Assembly (NCBI GenBank): GCA_003153935.1
Contig: PMCA01000017.1
Coordinates: forward strand, 1 to 33,652
DNA from: Elusimicrobiota bacterium
GTDB lineage: Bacteria; CAYTYR01; UBA6262
Direction: 5' to 3'
Length of the DNA stretch: 33,652 nt
The notes beneath the pieces were generated by a model. That model made no database searches. It was given only the letters and a program-made list of their open reading frames with translations, and was not told the origin of the DNA. Below are positions 8,252 through 17,735 of the stretch, one piece after another; positions within the stretch are counted from its first letter, which is position 1, and the number at the start of each line of letters is the position of its first letter. The position numbers were made by a program, and so were the translations under genes.

Positions 8252-8728
8252 ATGGACCAGATTGATATAAACGAATTTATGAAAAGCCTGGTGGAGAAAT
8301 CTGACGAGGGCATAGTAGAAATGGCCAAGTTGGGTCGGGGAGCCTATATTGAGGGCCTTTATGATTGTATTATGGGAGAATTTAACCGGAGACGGTTGGA
8401 TCCAAATCTTCTGAAAGAAAATGTTGAAGAAGAGGAAGCAGGGACAGAAGATATAGCTACGGAGGATACCGAAGATTTTGAAACTATCGCCTTCTTTGAT
8501 GTGCCTGGACTGGTGAGCGTCTATCAGCAGGCACTTGAACAAGAGGGCATAAAAACTTTCGTACCGAATGATTACGCTCCTTATGACGGGCAGTTTTATC
8601 GCCAAATTAATCTGACTGGCAAGGGGATCATGCTCCAGGTGCATGAAAAAGATGTAAAAAAGGCGATAGAGTTACTTAGTGAAGACCTCGCCTGCCAAAA
8701 ATATATTGTTTATCCGGATGAGGATTAA
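8252..8728 (+). CDS. DUF2007-domain protein (putative signal transducing protein)
   Basis: A 158-residue soluble protein. The C-terminal half (about 80-150) reads as a DUF2007 domain: it opens with AFFDVPGLVSVYQQALEQEG, has IKTFVPND in the middle and closes with MLQVHEKDVKKAIELL, the usual small alpha/beta pattern. The N-terminal 60 residues are helical and not recognised, and an acidic linker joins the two parts. The function of DUF2007 is unknown despite the family name. An AGGAAAA ribosome site precedes ATG 8252, and the gene is wedged between queA and tgt with its stop codon directly abutting the tgt GTG. A link to tRNA modification is only suggested by position. Confidence 0.72.
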   Translation: MDQIDINEFMKSLVEKSDEGIVEMAKLGRGAYIEGLYDCIMGEFNRRRLDPNLLKENVEEEEAGTEDIATEDTEDFETIAFFDVPGLVSVYQQALEQEGIKTFVPNDYAPYDGQFYRQINLTGKGIMLQVHEKDVKKAIELLSEDLACQKYIVYPDED

Positions 8729-9865
<1,137 letters not shown>

Positions 9866-9878
9866 TACAGGAGGTTTT

Positions 9879-10199
9879 ATGCAAGCTAATCCGCAATTGA
9901 ATATGCTAATTTCGATCATTATGGTTTTTGCCATTTTTTATTTCCTGATGATCAGGCCCCAGAACCAGGAGAGAAAAAAACTGCAAAAACAGCTGGACGC
10001 CCTGAAAAAAGGCGACGAAGTCATAACCAACGGCGGTTTGCACGGGACGGTGGCCAATGTGCGGGGTACCCTGGTAGATATCAAAGTTTATGAAGAAATA
10101 AAGTTAGTCTTTTCCAAGAGCGCCATAGCCTATGTGAAAAAACCGCAGGACCTGGAGCTGGAAAAGAAGGAAGCAAATAAGGTAGAGGTGATCAAATAA
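9879..10199 (+). CDS. yajC: Preprotein translocase subunit YajC
   Basis: A 106-residue single-pass inner membrane protein, an accessory of the SecDF complex. One hydrophobic segment (about residues 9-26) is followed by the family signature MIRPQNQERKK and a basic cytoplasmic domain with GDEVITNGGLHGTVANV. A strong AGGAGG site precedes the ATG. The tgt-yajC-secD-secF neighbourhood is common across bacteria; here one extra gene sits between yajC and secD. Confidence 0.96.
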   Translation: MQANPQLNMLISIIMVFAIFYFLMIRPQNQERKKLQKQLDALKKGDEVITNGGLHGTVANVRGTLVDIKVYEEIKLVFSKSAIAYVKKPQDLELEKKEANKVEVIK

Positions 10200-10868
10200 A
10201 TGCCCAGTACCGCTACTCTAAATGAGGTAAAGAAGCATCCCCTGGTGATATCGCTCCTGGAAGGAGCCAATCGTTACCTGGGGGTGATCGGTTTTACTGA
10301 GCATGGGCATCGACACGCCAGCCTCGTTTCCAATATCGCTCAGAACGTCCTGACTCATCTTAAATACACCGAAAGACTGGCCGAGTTGGCTGCGATTGCC
10401 GGGTACCTGCACGATATCGGTAACGTGATCAGCCGGATGGATCATGGCATCTCAGCATCCAATATATCGATAATGATCTTGCGTGATCTTAATGTCGATC
10501 CCGATGAGATCACGGAAATAGTTGGGGCCGTTGGCAATCACGAAGAAGAATTCGGGGATCCGGTGAGCGCCGTTGCCGCCGCTTTGATACTGGCGGATAA
10601 GAGCGATGTACATCGCAGTCGCGTGCGCAACCCGAACATGGTGCTATTCGACATTCATGACCGGGTGAATTACGCGGCGGAAAAGTCATTCTTGCGCGTG
10701 GATGCAGAAAAGCGCAGTATCACCCTGGAACTTACCATCGATACTTCTATCTCCCAGGTTATGGAATACTTTGAAATATTCCTATCCCGTATGGTGATCT
10801 CGCGCCGTGCAGCCAAATTCTTGGAATGCAATTTCTCTTTGGTCATCAATGATAATAAACTGCTATAA
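10200..10868 (+). CDS. HD-domain metal-dependent phosphohydrolase
   Basis: A 222-residue soluble HD-superfamily protein. The metal ligands can be read as His39 (HGHRHASLV), His71-Asp72 (YLHDIGN), His114 (VGNHEEEFG) and an Asp in ILADKSD (133-136), so the catalytic core looks intact. The C-terminal 80 residues (after RVRN) form a separate alpha/beta segment. The substrate cannot be inferred; HD enzymes act on nucleotides, second messengers and others. Its start codon abuts the yajC stop, and it lies directly upstream of secD. I recall similar HD genes near the Sec genes of some Clostridia, but I could not check this. Confidence 0.85.
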   Translation: MPSTATLNEVKKHPLVISLLEGANRYLGVIGFTEHGHRHASLVSNIAQNVLTHLKYTERLAELAAIAGYLHDIGNVISRMDHGISASNISIMILRDLNVDPDEITEIVGAVGNHEEEFGDPVSAVAAALILADKSDVHRSRVRNPNMVLFDIHDRVNYAAEKSFLRVDAEKRSITLELTIDTSISQVMEYFEIFLSRMVISRRAAKFLECNFSLVINDNKLL

Positions 10869-10895
10869 CAATCTGAAAGGAGATCACGGACTAGC

Positions 10896-12254
10896 ATGAA
10901 CGCTAAACAGATCAAATGGATCATAACATTAGCTCTACTGGGGGCGGCGGTCTATTTTATGATCCCGACTATCCAATGGTACAGGCTCTCTCCTGAAACC
11001 AGGGAGGAGAAAGAAAAGAGTGGGGATACGATCCTGGGTAAGATCATCAACCTGGGATTGGACTTAAGAGGCGGCATGCACCTGGTTTTGGAAGTAGACA
11101 CTTCAAAACTGGCTGCCGGAGTGACCAAGGTTGACGCGGTGGACCGGGCGATCGAGATCCTGCGTAACCGTATAGACCAGTTCGGGGTCAGCGAACCTTT
11201 GATCCAGAAGCAAGGCGATAATTTGATCATCGTACAGTTGCCGGGCGTGAAGGATCCGCAGCGGGCGATAGACTTGATCGGCCGCACAGCTCTACTGGAA
11301 TTCCGGCTGGTAGATGATACCAATAAACTCAGCGAAGCCCTGCAAGGCAAGGTCCCCGCGGGTTATGAATTGTTAAAAGACAAAAATGGCGAAGCTCTTT
11401 TACTGCAAAGCTCCGCCACGGTTACCGGCGCCTCCCTTTCTAACGCTAAGGTGAAGATCGGCGGGCAATATAACCAGCCCTATGTGGCCATTGATTTTAC
11501 CGAGCAGGGAGCCAAGGATTTTGCCAAACTAACGGGGGAAAATATCAACCGGAGATTGGCCATTGTCCTGGACGGCGTTGTGCAATCGGCCCCGGTGGTC
11601 AGGTCTAAAATTCCGGACGGCCATGCAATTATAGAGGGTAATTTCACCATGGAAGAATCAAGCGAATTAGCCATTGTGCTCCGGGCGGGCGCTCTGCCAG
11701 CTCCGGTTAATATTATCGAGAACAGGACTATCGGACCATCTTTGGGACAGGATTCTATCAAGAGCGGTGTCCGGGCTTGCCTGATCGGCTTGGCGGCAAT
11801 CGTCATATTTATGTTCATTTATTACGGCATGTCGGGTTTGATCGCGGACGTGGCATTGATCGGTAATTTTGTCGTCTTGCTGGGAGCTATGGCGGCGTTC
11901 CATTTTACTCTGACTTTGCCGGGTATCGCCGGTATCATTCTCAGCTTGGCGATGGCCGTGGATGCCAACGTGCTGATCTTTGAAAGGATCAGGGAAGAGT
12001 TGAATAACGGGAAAACGATCAGGGTAGCGATCGATACCGGTTATGAAAGGGCCACGGTAACCATCGTGGACTGTAACTTAACCAACCTGCTTGCGGCTTT
12101 GTGCCTGTTCAATTTCGGCACCGGCCCGGTGAAAGGGTTCGCGGTGACATTATTTCTGGGTATACTGATCAGTATGTTCACGGCCATTATTGTGACCCAT
12201 CTGATCTTCGACTATACTTTGCAGGGTAAAGACATTAAGAAACTCAGCATATAA
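10896..12254 (+). CDS. secD: Protein translocase subunit SecD
   Basis: A 452-residue RND-type membrane protein that uses the proton motive force with SecF to pull proteins across the inner membrane. The N-terminal membrane segment is followed by GLDLRGGMHLVLEV, the periplasmic P1 domain (with RNRIDQFGVSEP and VQLPGVKDPQRA), then five membrane segments carrying the conserved AMAVDANVLIFERIREEL. The length fits a separate SecD rather than a SecDF fusion. AAGGAGA precedes the ATG. SecF follows 17 bases later. Confidence 0.97.
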   Translation: MNAKQIKWIITLALLGAAVYFMIPTIQWYRLSPETREEKEKSGDTILGKIINLGLDLRGGMHLVLEVDTSKLAAGVTKVDAVDRAIEILRNRIDQFGVSEPLIQKQGDNLIIVQLPGVKDPQRAIDLIGRTALLEFRLVDDTNKLSEALQGKVPAGYELLKDKNGEALLLQSSATVTGASLSNAKVKIGGQYNQPYVAIDFTEQGAKDFAKLTGENINRRLAIVLDGVVQSAPVVRSKIPDGHAIIEGNFTMEESSELAIVLRAGALPAPVNIIENRTIGPSLGQDSIKSGVRACLIGLAAIVIFMFIYYGMSGLIADVALIGNFVVLLGAMAAFHFTLTLPGIAGIILSLAMAVDANVLIFERIREELNNGKTIRVAIDTGYERATVTIVDCNLTNLLAALCLFNFGTGPVKGFAVTLFLGILISMFTAIIVTHLIFDYTLQGKDIKKLSI

Positions 12255-12271
12255 AGGGGAGATTCGCAAAA

Positions 12272-13201
12272 ATGAGATTAATCGGCAAAACCAACATTGA
12301 TTTTGTAGGAAAAAGGTGGATTGGGTACACGCTCAGCCTCCTGATATTATCCTTTGGTATATTTTCATTGATATCCAAAGGCGGACCCCGTCTGGGTATC
12401 GATTTTACCGGCGGTATTCTGATGCAAGTTAAATTCGTTCAGAATGTCCCGGCGGAGGATATCCGCACGGAACTGGAATCTATCGGTTATAAGGACGCAG
12501 AGATCCAGGATATTACGAACTCTAATTCCGTGATCATCAGGTTCCCTAAGTCCAATCTGGCTGTGACTGAAGAAGTAAAGAAAATAACCGATGCCCTGAA
12601 CAGCAAGTGGAGCGGACAGGGGATATCGATCGAGCGTACGGAAATGGTCGGGCCTAAAGTGGGCGCGGCTTTGAGCCAACAGGCGTTCTATGCGTTGCTA
12701 TATTCCTGGGTAATGATCATCATTTATATAGCCTTCCGCTTCAAATCCATGGTAAACGGCGTAGCCGGAGTGGTCGCGCTGATACATGATGTCCTGGTAG
12801 TATTGGGTATTTTCTCTATCATGAACAAGGAGATCACCCTGACGGTCATCGCCTCATTCCTGACCATTGTCGGTTATTCGATCCATGATACTATAGTCGT
12901 TTATGACCGTATTCGCGAGAATAAACGAATATTACGGGATAAATCATTTTACGATGTTATTAATATAAGCATCAATGACACCCTCAGCCGTACTATTATC
13001 ACTTCCCTGACTGTCTTCATGGCCCTGGTGGCTTTGTTCTTCTGGGGCGGGCCGGTAATACATGATTTCGCGCTGGCACTGCTGATCGGCGTCATCGTGG
13101 GTACTTATTCGTCTATCGCGGTTGCCAGCCCGATGGTCTATGACTGGGTAACCAGGCAAGAGAAGAAGCGGGCGCTTATAAGACAAAATGGTAAAGCTTA
13201 A
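12272..13201 (+). CDS. secF: Protein translocase subunit SecF
   Basis: A 309-residue partner of SecD. It begins with one membrane segment, then GIDFTGGILMQVKF, a short periplasmic domain, and five further membrane segments with the hallmark VGYSIHDTIVVYDRIREN and a family-typical NDTLSRTIITSLT. AAAGGGGAG precedes the ATG. The last 14 bases overlap the start of the next gene, so the methionine synthase genes seem to be read from the same transcript. Confidence 0.97.
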   Translation: MRLIGKTNIDFVGKRWIGYTLSLLILSFGIFSLISKGGPRLGIDFTGGILMQVKFVQNVPAEDIRTELESIGYKDAEIQDITNSNSVIIRFPKSNLAVTEEVKKITDALNSKWSGQGISIERTEMVGPKVGAALSQQAFYALLYSWVMIIIYIAFRFKSMVNGVAGVVALIHDVLVVLGIFSIMNKEITLTVIASFLTIVGYSIHDTIVVYDRIRENKRILRDKSFYDVINISINDTLSRTIITSLTVFMALVALFFWGGPVIHDFALALLIGVIVGTYSSIAVASPMVYDWVTRQEKKRALIRQNGKA

Positions 13202-13784
13202 TATAGATATACGTGAAAAAGAAGTATTAAGATATTTAAGATTTGATCCGGCCCGGACCAAACTGGACGATAAAATTGGCCAGCTGGTAAGAGAGACCAT
13301 CCTGCTGGGCAAAAGAAGAGTCCGTCCCCGGTTCGCCTACCAGGTGCTGAATATCCTGGAGAATAACGGTCGCAAGGTCCGGGTAAAAGGGTTCATTATA
13401 GAAAGTAAAAATGTGGCCAAAATACTGCGCCACGCCACTGCGGTGGTTCTGTTTGTCACCAGCATAGGCCTGGACCTGGAGAAGGAAATCGACCGGCTGT
13501 TCCGGCTGGGTGAACCATCTAAAGCGGTCATATTGGACGCAGTCGGCTCTGAAGCCGAAGAAGCGCTGACAGACTCGTTGCAGCAGCAGCTTATGAGCGA
13601 ATATAGCGATTTTAAAGCAACGCCTCGCTTCAGTCCCGGTTATGGTGACTGGGATCTCAAAGCTAATAAAGGAATTTTAAAACTTCTGGACGCAAAAAAA
13701 ATAGGAGTGAAAGTATCCCCGGCCCTGATGTTGCTCCCGCAAAAGACCGTGACCGGCGTCTGGGGACTATCAAGAGGTAAATGA
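13188..13784 (+). CDS. Stand-alone MetH reactivation (AdoMet-binding) domain protein
   Basis: A 198-residue protein matching the vitamin B12-dependent methionine synthase activation domain as a separate polypeptide. In E. coli this domain is the C terminus of MetH and reductively methylates inactive cob(II)alamin with AdoMet. The best marker is RFSPGYGDWDL (near residue 146), the AdoMet-binding motif region, together with AVVLFVTSIGLDLE and ILDAVGSEAEEAL. Known free-standing examples include the Thermotoga protein TM0269, paired with a short MetH. Here the next gene is a short MetH lacking this domain, and the two overlap by 4 bases. The start overlaps the end of secF by 14 bases. Confidence 0.9.
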   Translation: MVKLNIDIREKEVLRYLRFDPARTKLDDKIGQLVRETILLGKRRVRPRFAYQVLNILENNGRKVRVKGFIIESKNVAKILRHATAVVLFVTSIGLDLEKEIDRLFRLGEPSKAVILDAVGSEAEEALTDSLQQQLMSEYSDFKATPRFSPGYGDWDLKANKGILKLLDAKKIGVKVSPALMLLPQKTVTGVWGLSRGK

Positions 13785-16177
13785 ACTTCAAAAATCTTCT
13801 TAAAGGCCATAAAACCATTATCTTCGACGGGGCGATGGGGACCATGCTCCAAAAAGAAACTCTCCCTCAAGGAGTGTGCCCTGAGTCCTATAATCTCTCT
13901 CATCCCGGAATAATCACCAAAATACATGAAGCCTATATCGCGGCCGGCGCCCAGGTAATAACCACCAATACTTTTGGCGCGAACCGGCTTAAGCTGGCGA
14001 CCTATCACCTGGAAAATGAACAGGCCAAGTTGATCCAGGCGGCAGTTAAAGCCGCGCGACAAGCTATTAAGAACCAAAAAGTTTTAATAGCCGGCGATAT
14101 CGGACCCTTGGGCGAGCTGGTTGAGCCATTAGGCAAAATCGCCTTTGAGCTGGCGGTAGATGTTTTTACCGAACAGGCCAAGTATTTAAAAAAAGCCGGG
14201 TGTGATTGTCTTATCCTGGAAACATTTACTGATCTGCAGGAAATGAGAGCGGCGCTCGTTGCCGCTAAAGGTGTAGGCTTGCCGGTTATCGCTACAATGA
14301 CTTTTGAACAAGGTCTAAGAACAGTCACCGGTTCGGATCCGCGCACCGTCGCGGTCGTAATGCAATCTCTGGGAGCCGATATTATCGGCGCCAATTGCAG
14401 CAGCGGACCGCAGGAATTACTGGCTGTGGCCAGGGAAATGGCTGCGGTAGCGCAGGTACCGGTATTAATACAGCCAAATGCCGGCTTGCCTAAACTGGAA
14501 AACGGGCGGACGGTTTTTCCTTTATCCGCCGAAGCGTTTGCCGGTTGTACTGATGAATTCCTAAGGATCGGAGTGTCTTGCCTGGGTGGTTGCTGCGGAA
14601 CTACGCCGGAACATATAAAACAGTTGGCAGATGGCAGTCGGCGGATGGCAGTAAAAAACAAAACAAAAAATAAAGTTTCGAAAACATATTTAAGCTCTAG
14701 GACAAAAGTGGTAGAGATTGGGGAATATCCGGTTATCATCGGCGAGAGAATCAATCCAACCGCCAGGAAATTACTGGCCGAAGCTATCAGAAACAAAAAT
14801 TATACTCTTATCCTGGATGAAGCCCGGGCTCAGATCGCGGCCGGCTGTGACCTGCTGGATGTCAACGTGAGCGTTCCGGGCACTGAGGAAAAAGAGACCA
14901 TCAAGAAGCTGGTTCTCGACCTGAGCACCATAACCGAGAAACCCCTGGTGCTGGATTCGCCTGACGCACAGGTTTTGGCGGCGGGATTAAGGAATTTTCC
15001 CGGCAAAGCGTTAGTGAATTCCGTGACCGGCGAAAAAGAAAAACTTAAAGCACTCCTGCCTTTGGTAAAACAATACGGGGCGGCGGTGGTTGGTTTATGC
15101 ATAGATGAGAGCGGTATACCCAAAACCTGGCAAAAACGCGTGGAAATAGCCGGTAAGATAGTTAAAGCCGCTGACCAGGCCGGTATCCCGCGGACAGATA
15201 TCTTTATCGACTGCCTGACCCTGGCGGTTTCCGCCGAACCGGAGGGAGTAGCCGGTACTTTACGGGCTATCAGCGAAGTAAAGAAAAAGCTGGGAGTGAG
15301 GACGGTACTGGGGGTAAGCAACATCTCCCATGGTTTGCCGAACCGCGTCCTGGTAAACGCCAGCTTCCTGAGCATGGCCATCGCGGCCGGGTTGGACGCG
15401 ATCATCATGAATCCGTTGGATGAAAAAATGCAGGAAACTGTTTCAGCGGCGGCGTATTTAGCGGGCCGCGACCCAAACGGGAAAAGATATCTGGCTAAAT
15501 TTAGCGCTCAATCATTAAGTACTACGCCGGCTGCCGGATCCCAGGATGTGCCAGCCAGTTTAAAACAAAGAATTATCAGTGGCGATAAAGACGGCATCCA
15601 AGTTCTGACCGAACAGCTTTTGGCCAAGGAAAAGCCGCTGGATATTATAAACGGGCAGATCATACCGGCGCTGGAAGAGGTGGGCGCCAGGTATGAAGCC
15701 AAAACATATTTCTTGCCGCAACTGATCCTGTCGGCGGAATGCGCGCAGGTAGCCATGAAGCTTCTGCGGCAGGAGATCGCCAAAGATAAGACCGTACCTG
15801 CCGTTAAGCCTGCCACCTTGGTATTCGCCACGGTAGCCGGCGACGTGCATGATATCGGCAAGAATATATTGATCGCGGTCCTGCAAAATTACGGCTACCA
15901 TATCGTGGACCTGGGCAAAGACGTGCCCTTGAAAAAAATAGTCGCGGCGGCTAAAAAGTACCGGGCCGAAATAGTGGCGCTTTCCGCCCTAATGACCACG
16001 ACAGTAATAGAAATGCCGAAAGTGATACAGGCCCTGCGGAAAGAAAAATTAGGGACCAGGGTAATTGTAGGTGGAGCCGTAGTCACTCCTGAATACGCCG
16101 GGCAGATCGGCGCCGATGGCTATGGCAAGGACGCCATTGAAACGGTGCGGGTCATAAAAAATCTCGTTAGCCGTTGA
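13781..16177 (+). CDS. metH: Cobalamin-dependent methionine synthase MetH, short form
   Basis: A 798-residue enzyme that moves a methyl group from methyltetrahydrofolate through cobalamin to homocysteine. Domains in order: homocysteine domain (about 1-285) with zinc ligands Cys206 (GANCSSG), Cys271 and Cys272 (GGCCGTTPEH); pterin-binding domain (about 312-575, VIIGERINPT and DCLTLAVSAEP); cobalamin cap (about 590-670); cobalamin-binding domain (678-798) with DVHDIGKN (688-695), whose His690 is the cobalt ligand. The C-terminal reactivation domain of the 1,227-residue E. coli enzyme is absent and supplied by the preceding gene. The linker after the homocysteine domain contains a period-7 DNA repeat. 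The stop codon lies inside a GTT heptamer array. Confidence 0.96.
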   Translation: MNFKNLLKGHKTIIFDGAMGTMLQKETLPQGVCPESYNLSHPGIITKIHEAYIAAGAQVITTNTFGANRLKLATYHLENEQAKLIQAAVKAARQAIKNQKVLIAGDIGPLGELVEPLGKIAFELAVDVFTEQAKYLKKAGCDCLILETFTDLQEMRAALVAAKGVGLPVIATMTFEQGLRTVTGSDPRTVAVVMQSLGADIIGANCSSGPQELLAVAREMAAVAQVPVLIQPNAGLPKLENGRTVFPLSAEAFAGCTDEFLRIGVSCLGGCCGTTPEHIKQLADGSRRMAVKNKTKNKVSKTYLSSRTKVVEIGEYPVIIGERINPTARKLLAEAIRNKNYTLILDEARAQIAAGCDLLDVNVSVPGTEEKETIKKLVLDLSTITEKPLVLDSPDAQVLAAGLRNFPGKALVNSVTGEKEKLKALLPLVKQYGAAVVGLCIDESGIPKTWQKRVEIAGKIVKAADQAGIPRTDIFIDCLTLAVSAEPEGVAGTLRAISEVKKKLGVRTVLGVSNISHGLPNRVLVNASFLSMAIAAGLDAIIMNPLDEKMQETVSAAAYLAGRDPNGKRYLAKFSAQSLSTTPAAGSQDVPASLKQRIISGDKDGIQVLTEQLLAKEKPLDIINGQIIPALEEVGARYEAKTYFLPQLILSAECAQVAMKLLRQEIAKDKTVPAVKPATLVFATVAGDVHDIGKNILIAVLQNYGYHIVDLGKDVPLKKIVAAAKKYRAEIVALSALMTTTVIEMPKVIQALRKEKLGTRVIVGGAVVTPEYAGQIGADGYGKDAIETVRVIKNLVSR
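14626..14653 (+). repeat. Tandem heptamer repeat GGCNGNN inside metH, four units
   Basis: Four consecutive 7-base units (GGCAGAT, GGCAGTC, GGCGGAT, GGCAGTA) fall in the coding sequence for the linker between the homocysteine and pterin domains, around residues 282-291. The total of 28 bases is not a multiple of three, but the frame stays open. The sequence differs from the GTT arrays, but the period is the same. Confidence 0.7.
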
Positions 16178-16193
16178 CCGTTAGTCGTTAGCC
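16166..16193 (+). repeat. Tandem heptamer repeat GTTNNNN, four units, spanning the metH stop
   Basis: GTT recurs at 16166, 16173, 16180 and 16187. Units are GTTAGCC, GTTGACC, GTTAGTC and GTTAGCC. The metH stop TGA (16175-16177) is inside the second unit, so the last residues of MetH are encoded by the repeat. It ends 12 bases before the next start codon. Confidence 0.8.
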
Positions 16194-16205
16194 GAAAAGG
16201 ATGAA

Positions 16206-16844
16206 ATGATAATAACTAAGCAAAAAGAGTTAGATAAAATATTGGAAAAGCTGAAAAACCGGAAGAATATTTTTATCGTGGGCTGCGCGGCCTGCGCCAC
16301 CAAGTGCGCGACCGGCGGTGAGGACCAGGTCCAGGCCCTGTCGGTAGAGATGTCCAAGCACGGACTGGCTATACTCGGCTCGATGGTCCTGGATACGCCC
16401 TGCGATATCCGGGTGGTGAAAAAGGACCTGGCGCGCGACGATAAGGCCCAAAAAGCCGAAAGCCTGGTGTTACTGACTTGCGGCGCTGGGGTGCAGGCCA
16501 TTTCCTCGGTGCTGGAAGATAAGGAACTGGTGCCGGCCCTGGATACCATGTTCCTGGGGACGATCGAGCGCTTAGGTAACTTCCACCAGTTCTGTTCCCT
16601 TTGCGGCGATTGTATCATTGACGAGACAGGGGGCATCTGCCCGGTTACGCGCTGCGCCAAGTCGCTGGTCAACGGGCCCTGCGGAGGTGCGCTCAAAGGA
16701 AAATGCGAAGTTAACAGCGAGAACGACTGTGCCTGGATAACCATCTATGATAAATTGAAGAAAAATAAAACCGGTATCAAAAAATATCATAACATCAAGA
16801 ATAATGCGGCGGTCAATAAACCGCAAAAAGTTAAAACCCGGTAG
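16206..16844 (+). CDS. MetV-like methylenetetrahydrofolate reductase C-terminal / iron-sulfur protein
   Basis: A 212-residue cysteine-rich protein of the methylene-tetrahydrofolate reductase C-terminal family, called MetV in acetogens, where it forms a complex with MetF. Twelve or more cysteines are grouped: Cys27, 30 and 34 (GCAACATKC); Cys66; Cys92; and Cys130, 133, 136, 145, 150, 159 and 167, consistent with metal or iron-sulfur centres. The C-terminal 40 residues are basic and not conserved-looking. AAAGGA precedes the ATG. MetF follows after 14 bases. I see no HdrA or NADH-binding partner here, so the electron donor cannot be told. Confidence 0.88.
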   Translation: MIITKQKELDKILEKLKNRKNIFIVGCAACATKCATGGEDQVQALSVEMSKHGLAILGSMVLDTPCDIRVVKKDLARDDKAQKAESLVLLTCGAGVQAISSVLEDKELVPALDTMFLGTIERLGNFHQFCSLCGDCIIDETGGICPVTRCAKSLVNGPCGGALKGKCEVNSENDCAWITIYDKLKKNKTGIKKYHNIKNNAAVNKPQKVKTR

Positions 16845-16858
16845 GGAAAGAGCTTAAA

Positions 16859-17719
16859 ATGACTTTTACTGAAACTTTACAAACCAAAAAATTTATCGTA
16901 ACCGCGGAACTTTTCCCGCCTAAAGGCACCAACCTCAAACCACTGCTGGAAAAAGCGGAGTTGCTGAGGGGGCGTATTGACGGGTTTAATGTTACCGACA
17001 ACCAGCGCGCGGTCATGCGCCTGGGTTCGCTGGCGATCTGCAGTATCCTGCAGAAACAGGGCCTGGAGCCGATCATGCAGATGACCTGCCGCGACCGGAA
17101 TCGGATCGCCCTGGAATCGGACCTACTGAGCGCTGCCGCCCTAGGTATTGAGAATATCCTGATCCTGAGCGGTGACCATCCTTCGCAGGGAGACCATAAA
17201 GAGGCCAAGGTTGTCTATGACCTGGATCCGGTGCAACTGTTAAAAACCGCCCGGACACTGGAAACCGGAGTCGACCTGGCCGGAAAGAAACTGGACGGCT
17301 CGCCTAAATTCTGCCTGGGAGCAGTAGTTAACCCGATGGCCGAACAGCTGGACCTGCAATTAGCCATGGTGGAGAAGAAAATAGAGGCCGGGGCGCAATT
17401 TTTCCAGACCCAGCCGGTATTCGAGAAAAAGTTGCTGGAATTATTCCTGTGCAAAACTAAAGATCTGCCGGTAAAGTTCCTGATCGGCGTCTTCCTGCTT
17501 AAGAACTCCCAAATAGCTATGTTTATGAAAGAAAAATTAGGCATCAATATCCCGGACGAGTATATTAAACGCCTGGCGACCGCTGCCAGTCCGCTTGACG
17601 AAGGAATTAAGATTGCTGCCGAATTGATCTCGGCCATGAAACCGCAGGTCCAGGGAGTGCATATTATGGCTCTGGGGCTGGAAGAACACATCCCGGAGAT
17701 ATTAAATAAAGTGAAGTGA
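16859..17719 (+). CDS. metF: Methylenetetrahydrofolate reductase MetF
   Basis: A 286-residue flavin-dependent TIM-barrel enzyme that reduces 5,10-methylene- to 5-methyl-tetrahydrofolate, the methyl donor for MetH. It shows VTAELFPPKGTN (catalytic Glu), FNVTDNQRA, MTCRDRNR, LILSGDHPSQGDHKEAK, FCLGAVVNP and AGAQFFQTQPVF. The GDHP segment followed by VVYDLDPVQLL resembles the acetogen-type, MetV-associated branch. It lies directly behind the MetV-like gene and completes a methyl-transfer gene group with metH and the reactivation protein. Absence of other Wood-Ljungdahl genes in the window means a methionine role is enough to explain it. Confidence 0.95.
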   Translation: MTFTETLQTKKFIVTAELFPPKGTNLKPLLEKAELLRGRIDGFNVTDNQRAVMRLGSLAICSILQKQGLEPIMQMTCRDRNRIALESDLLSAAALGIENILILSGDHPSQGDHKEAKVVYDLDPVQLLKTARTLETGVDLAGKKLDGSPKFCLGAVVNPMAEQLDLQLAMVEKKIEAGAQFFQTQPVFEKKLLELFLCKTKDLPVKFLIGVFLLKNSQIAMFMKEKLGINIPDEYIKRLATAASPLDEGIKIAAELISAMKPQVQGVHIMALGLEEHIPEILNKVK

Positions 17720-17735
17720 ACAGCAGGAGGCTCAT

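Noticed and set aside
13100-13200. A cobalamin or SAM riboswitch before the methionine synthase genes
   Set aside because: The reactivation gene starts inside secF, so there is no leader that could hold one.
14005-14796. A 263-codon open frame on the minus strand opposite metH
   Set aside because: Fully inside metH, with low-complexity Ser/Ala/Thr composition typical of antisense shadows.
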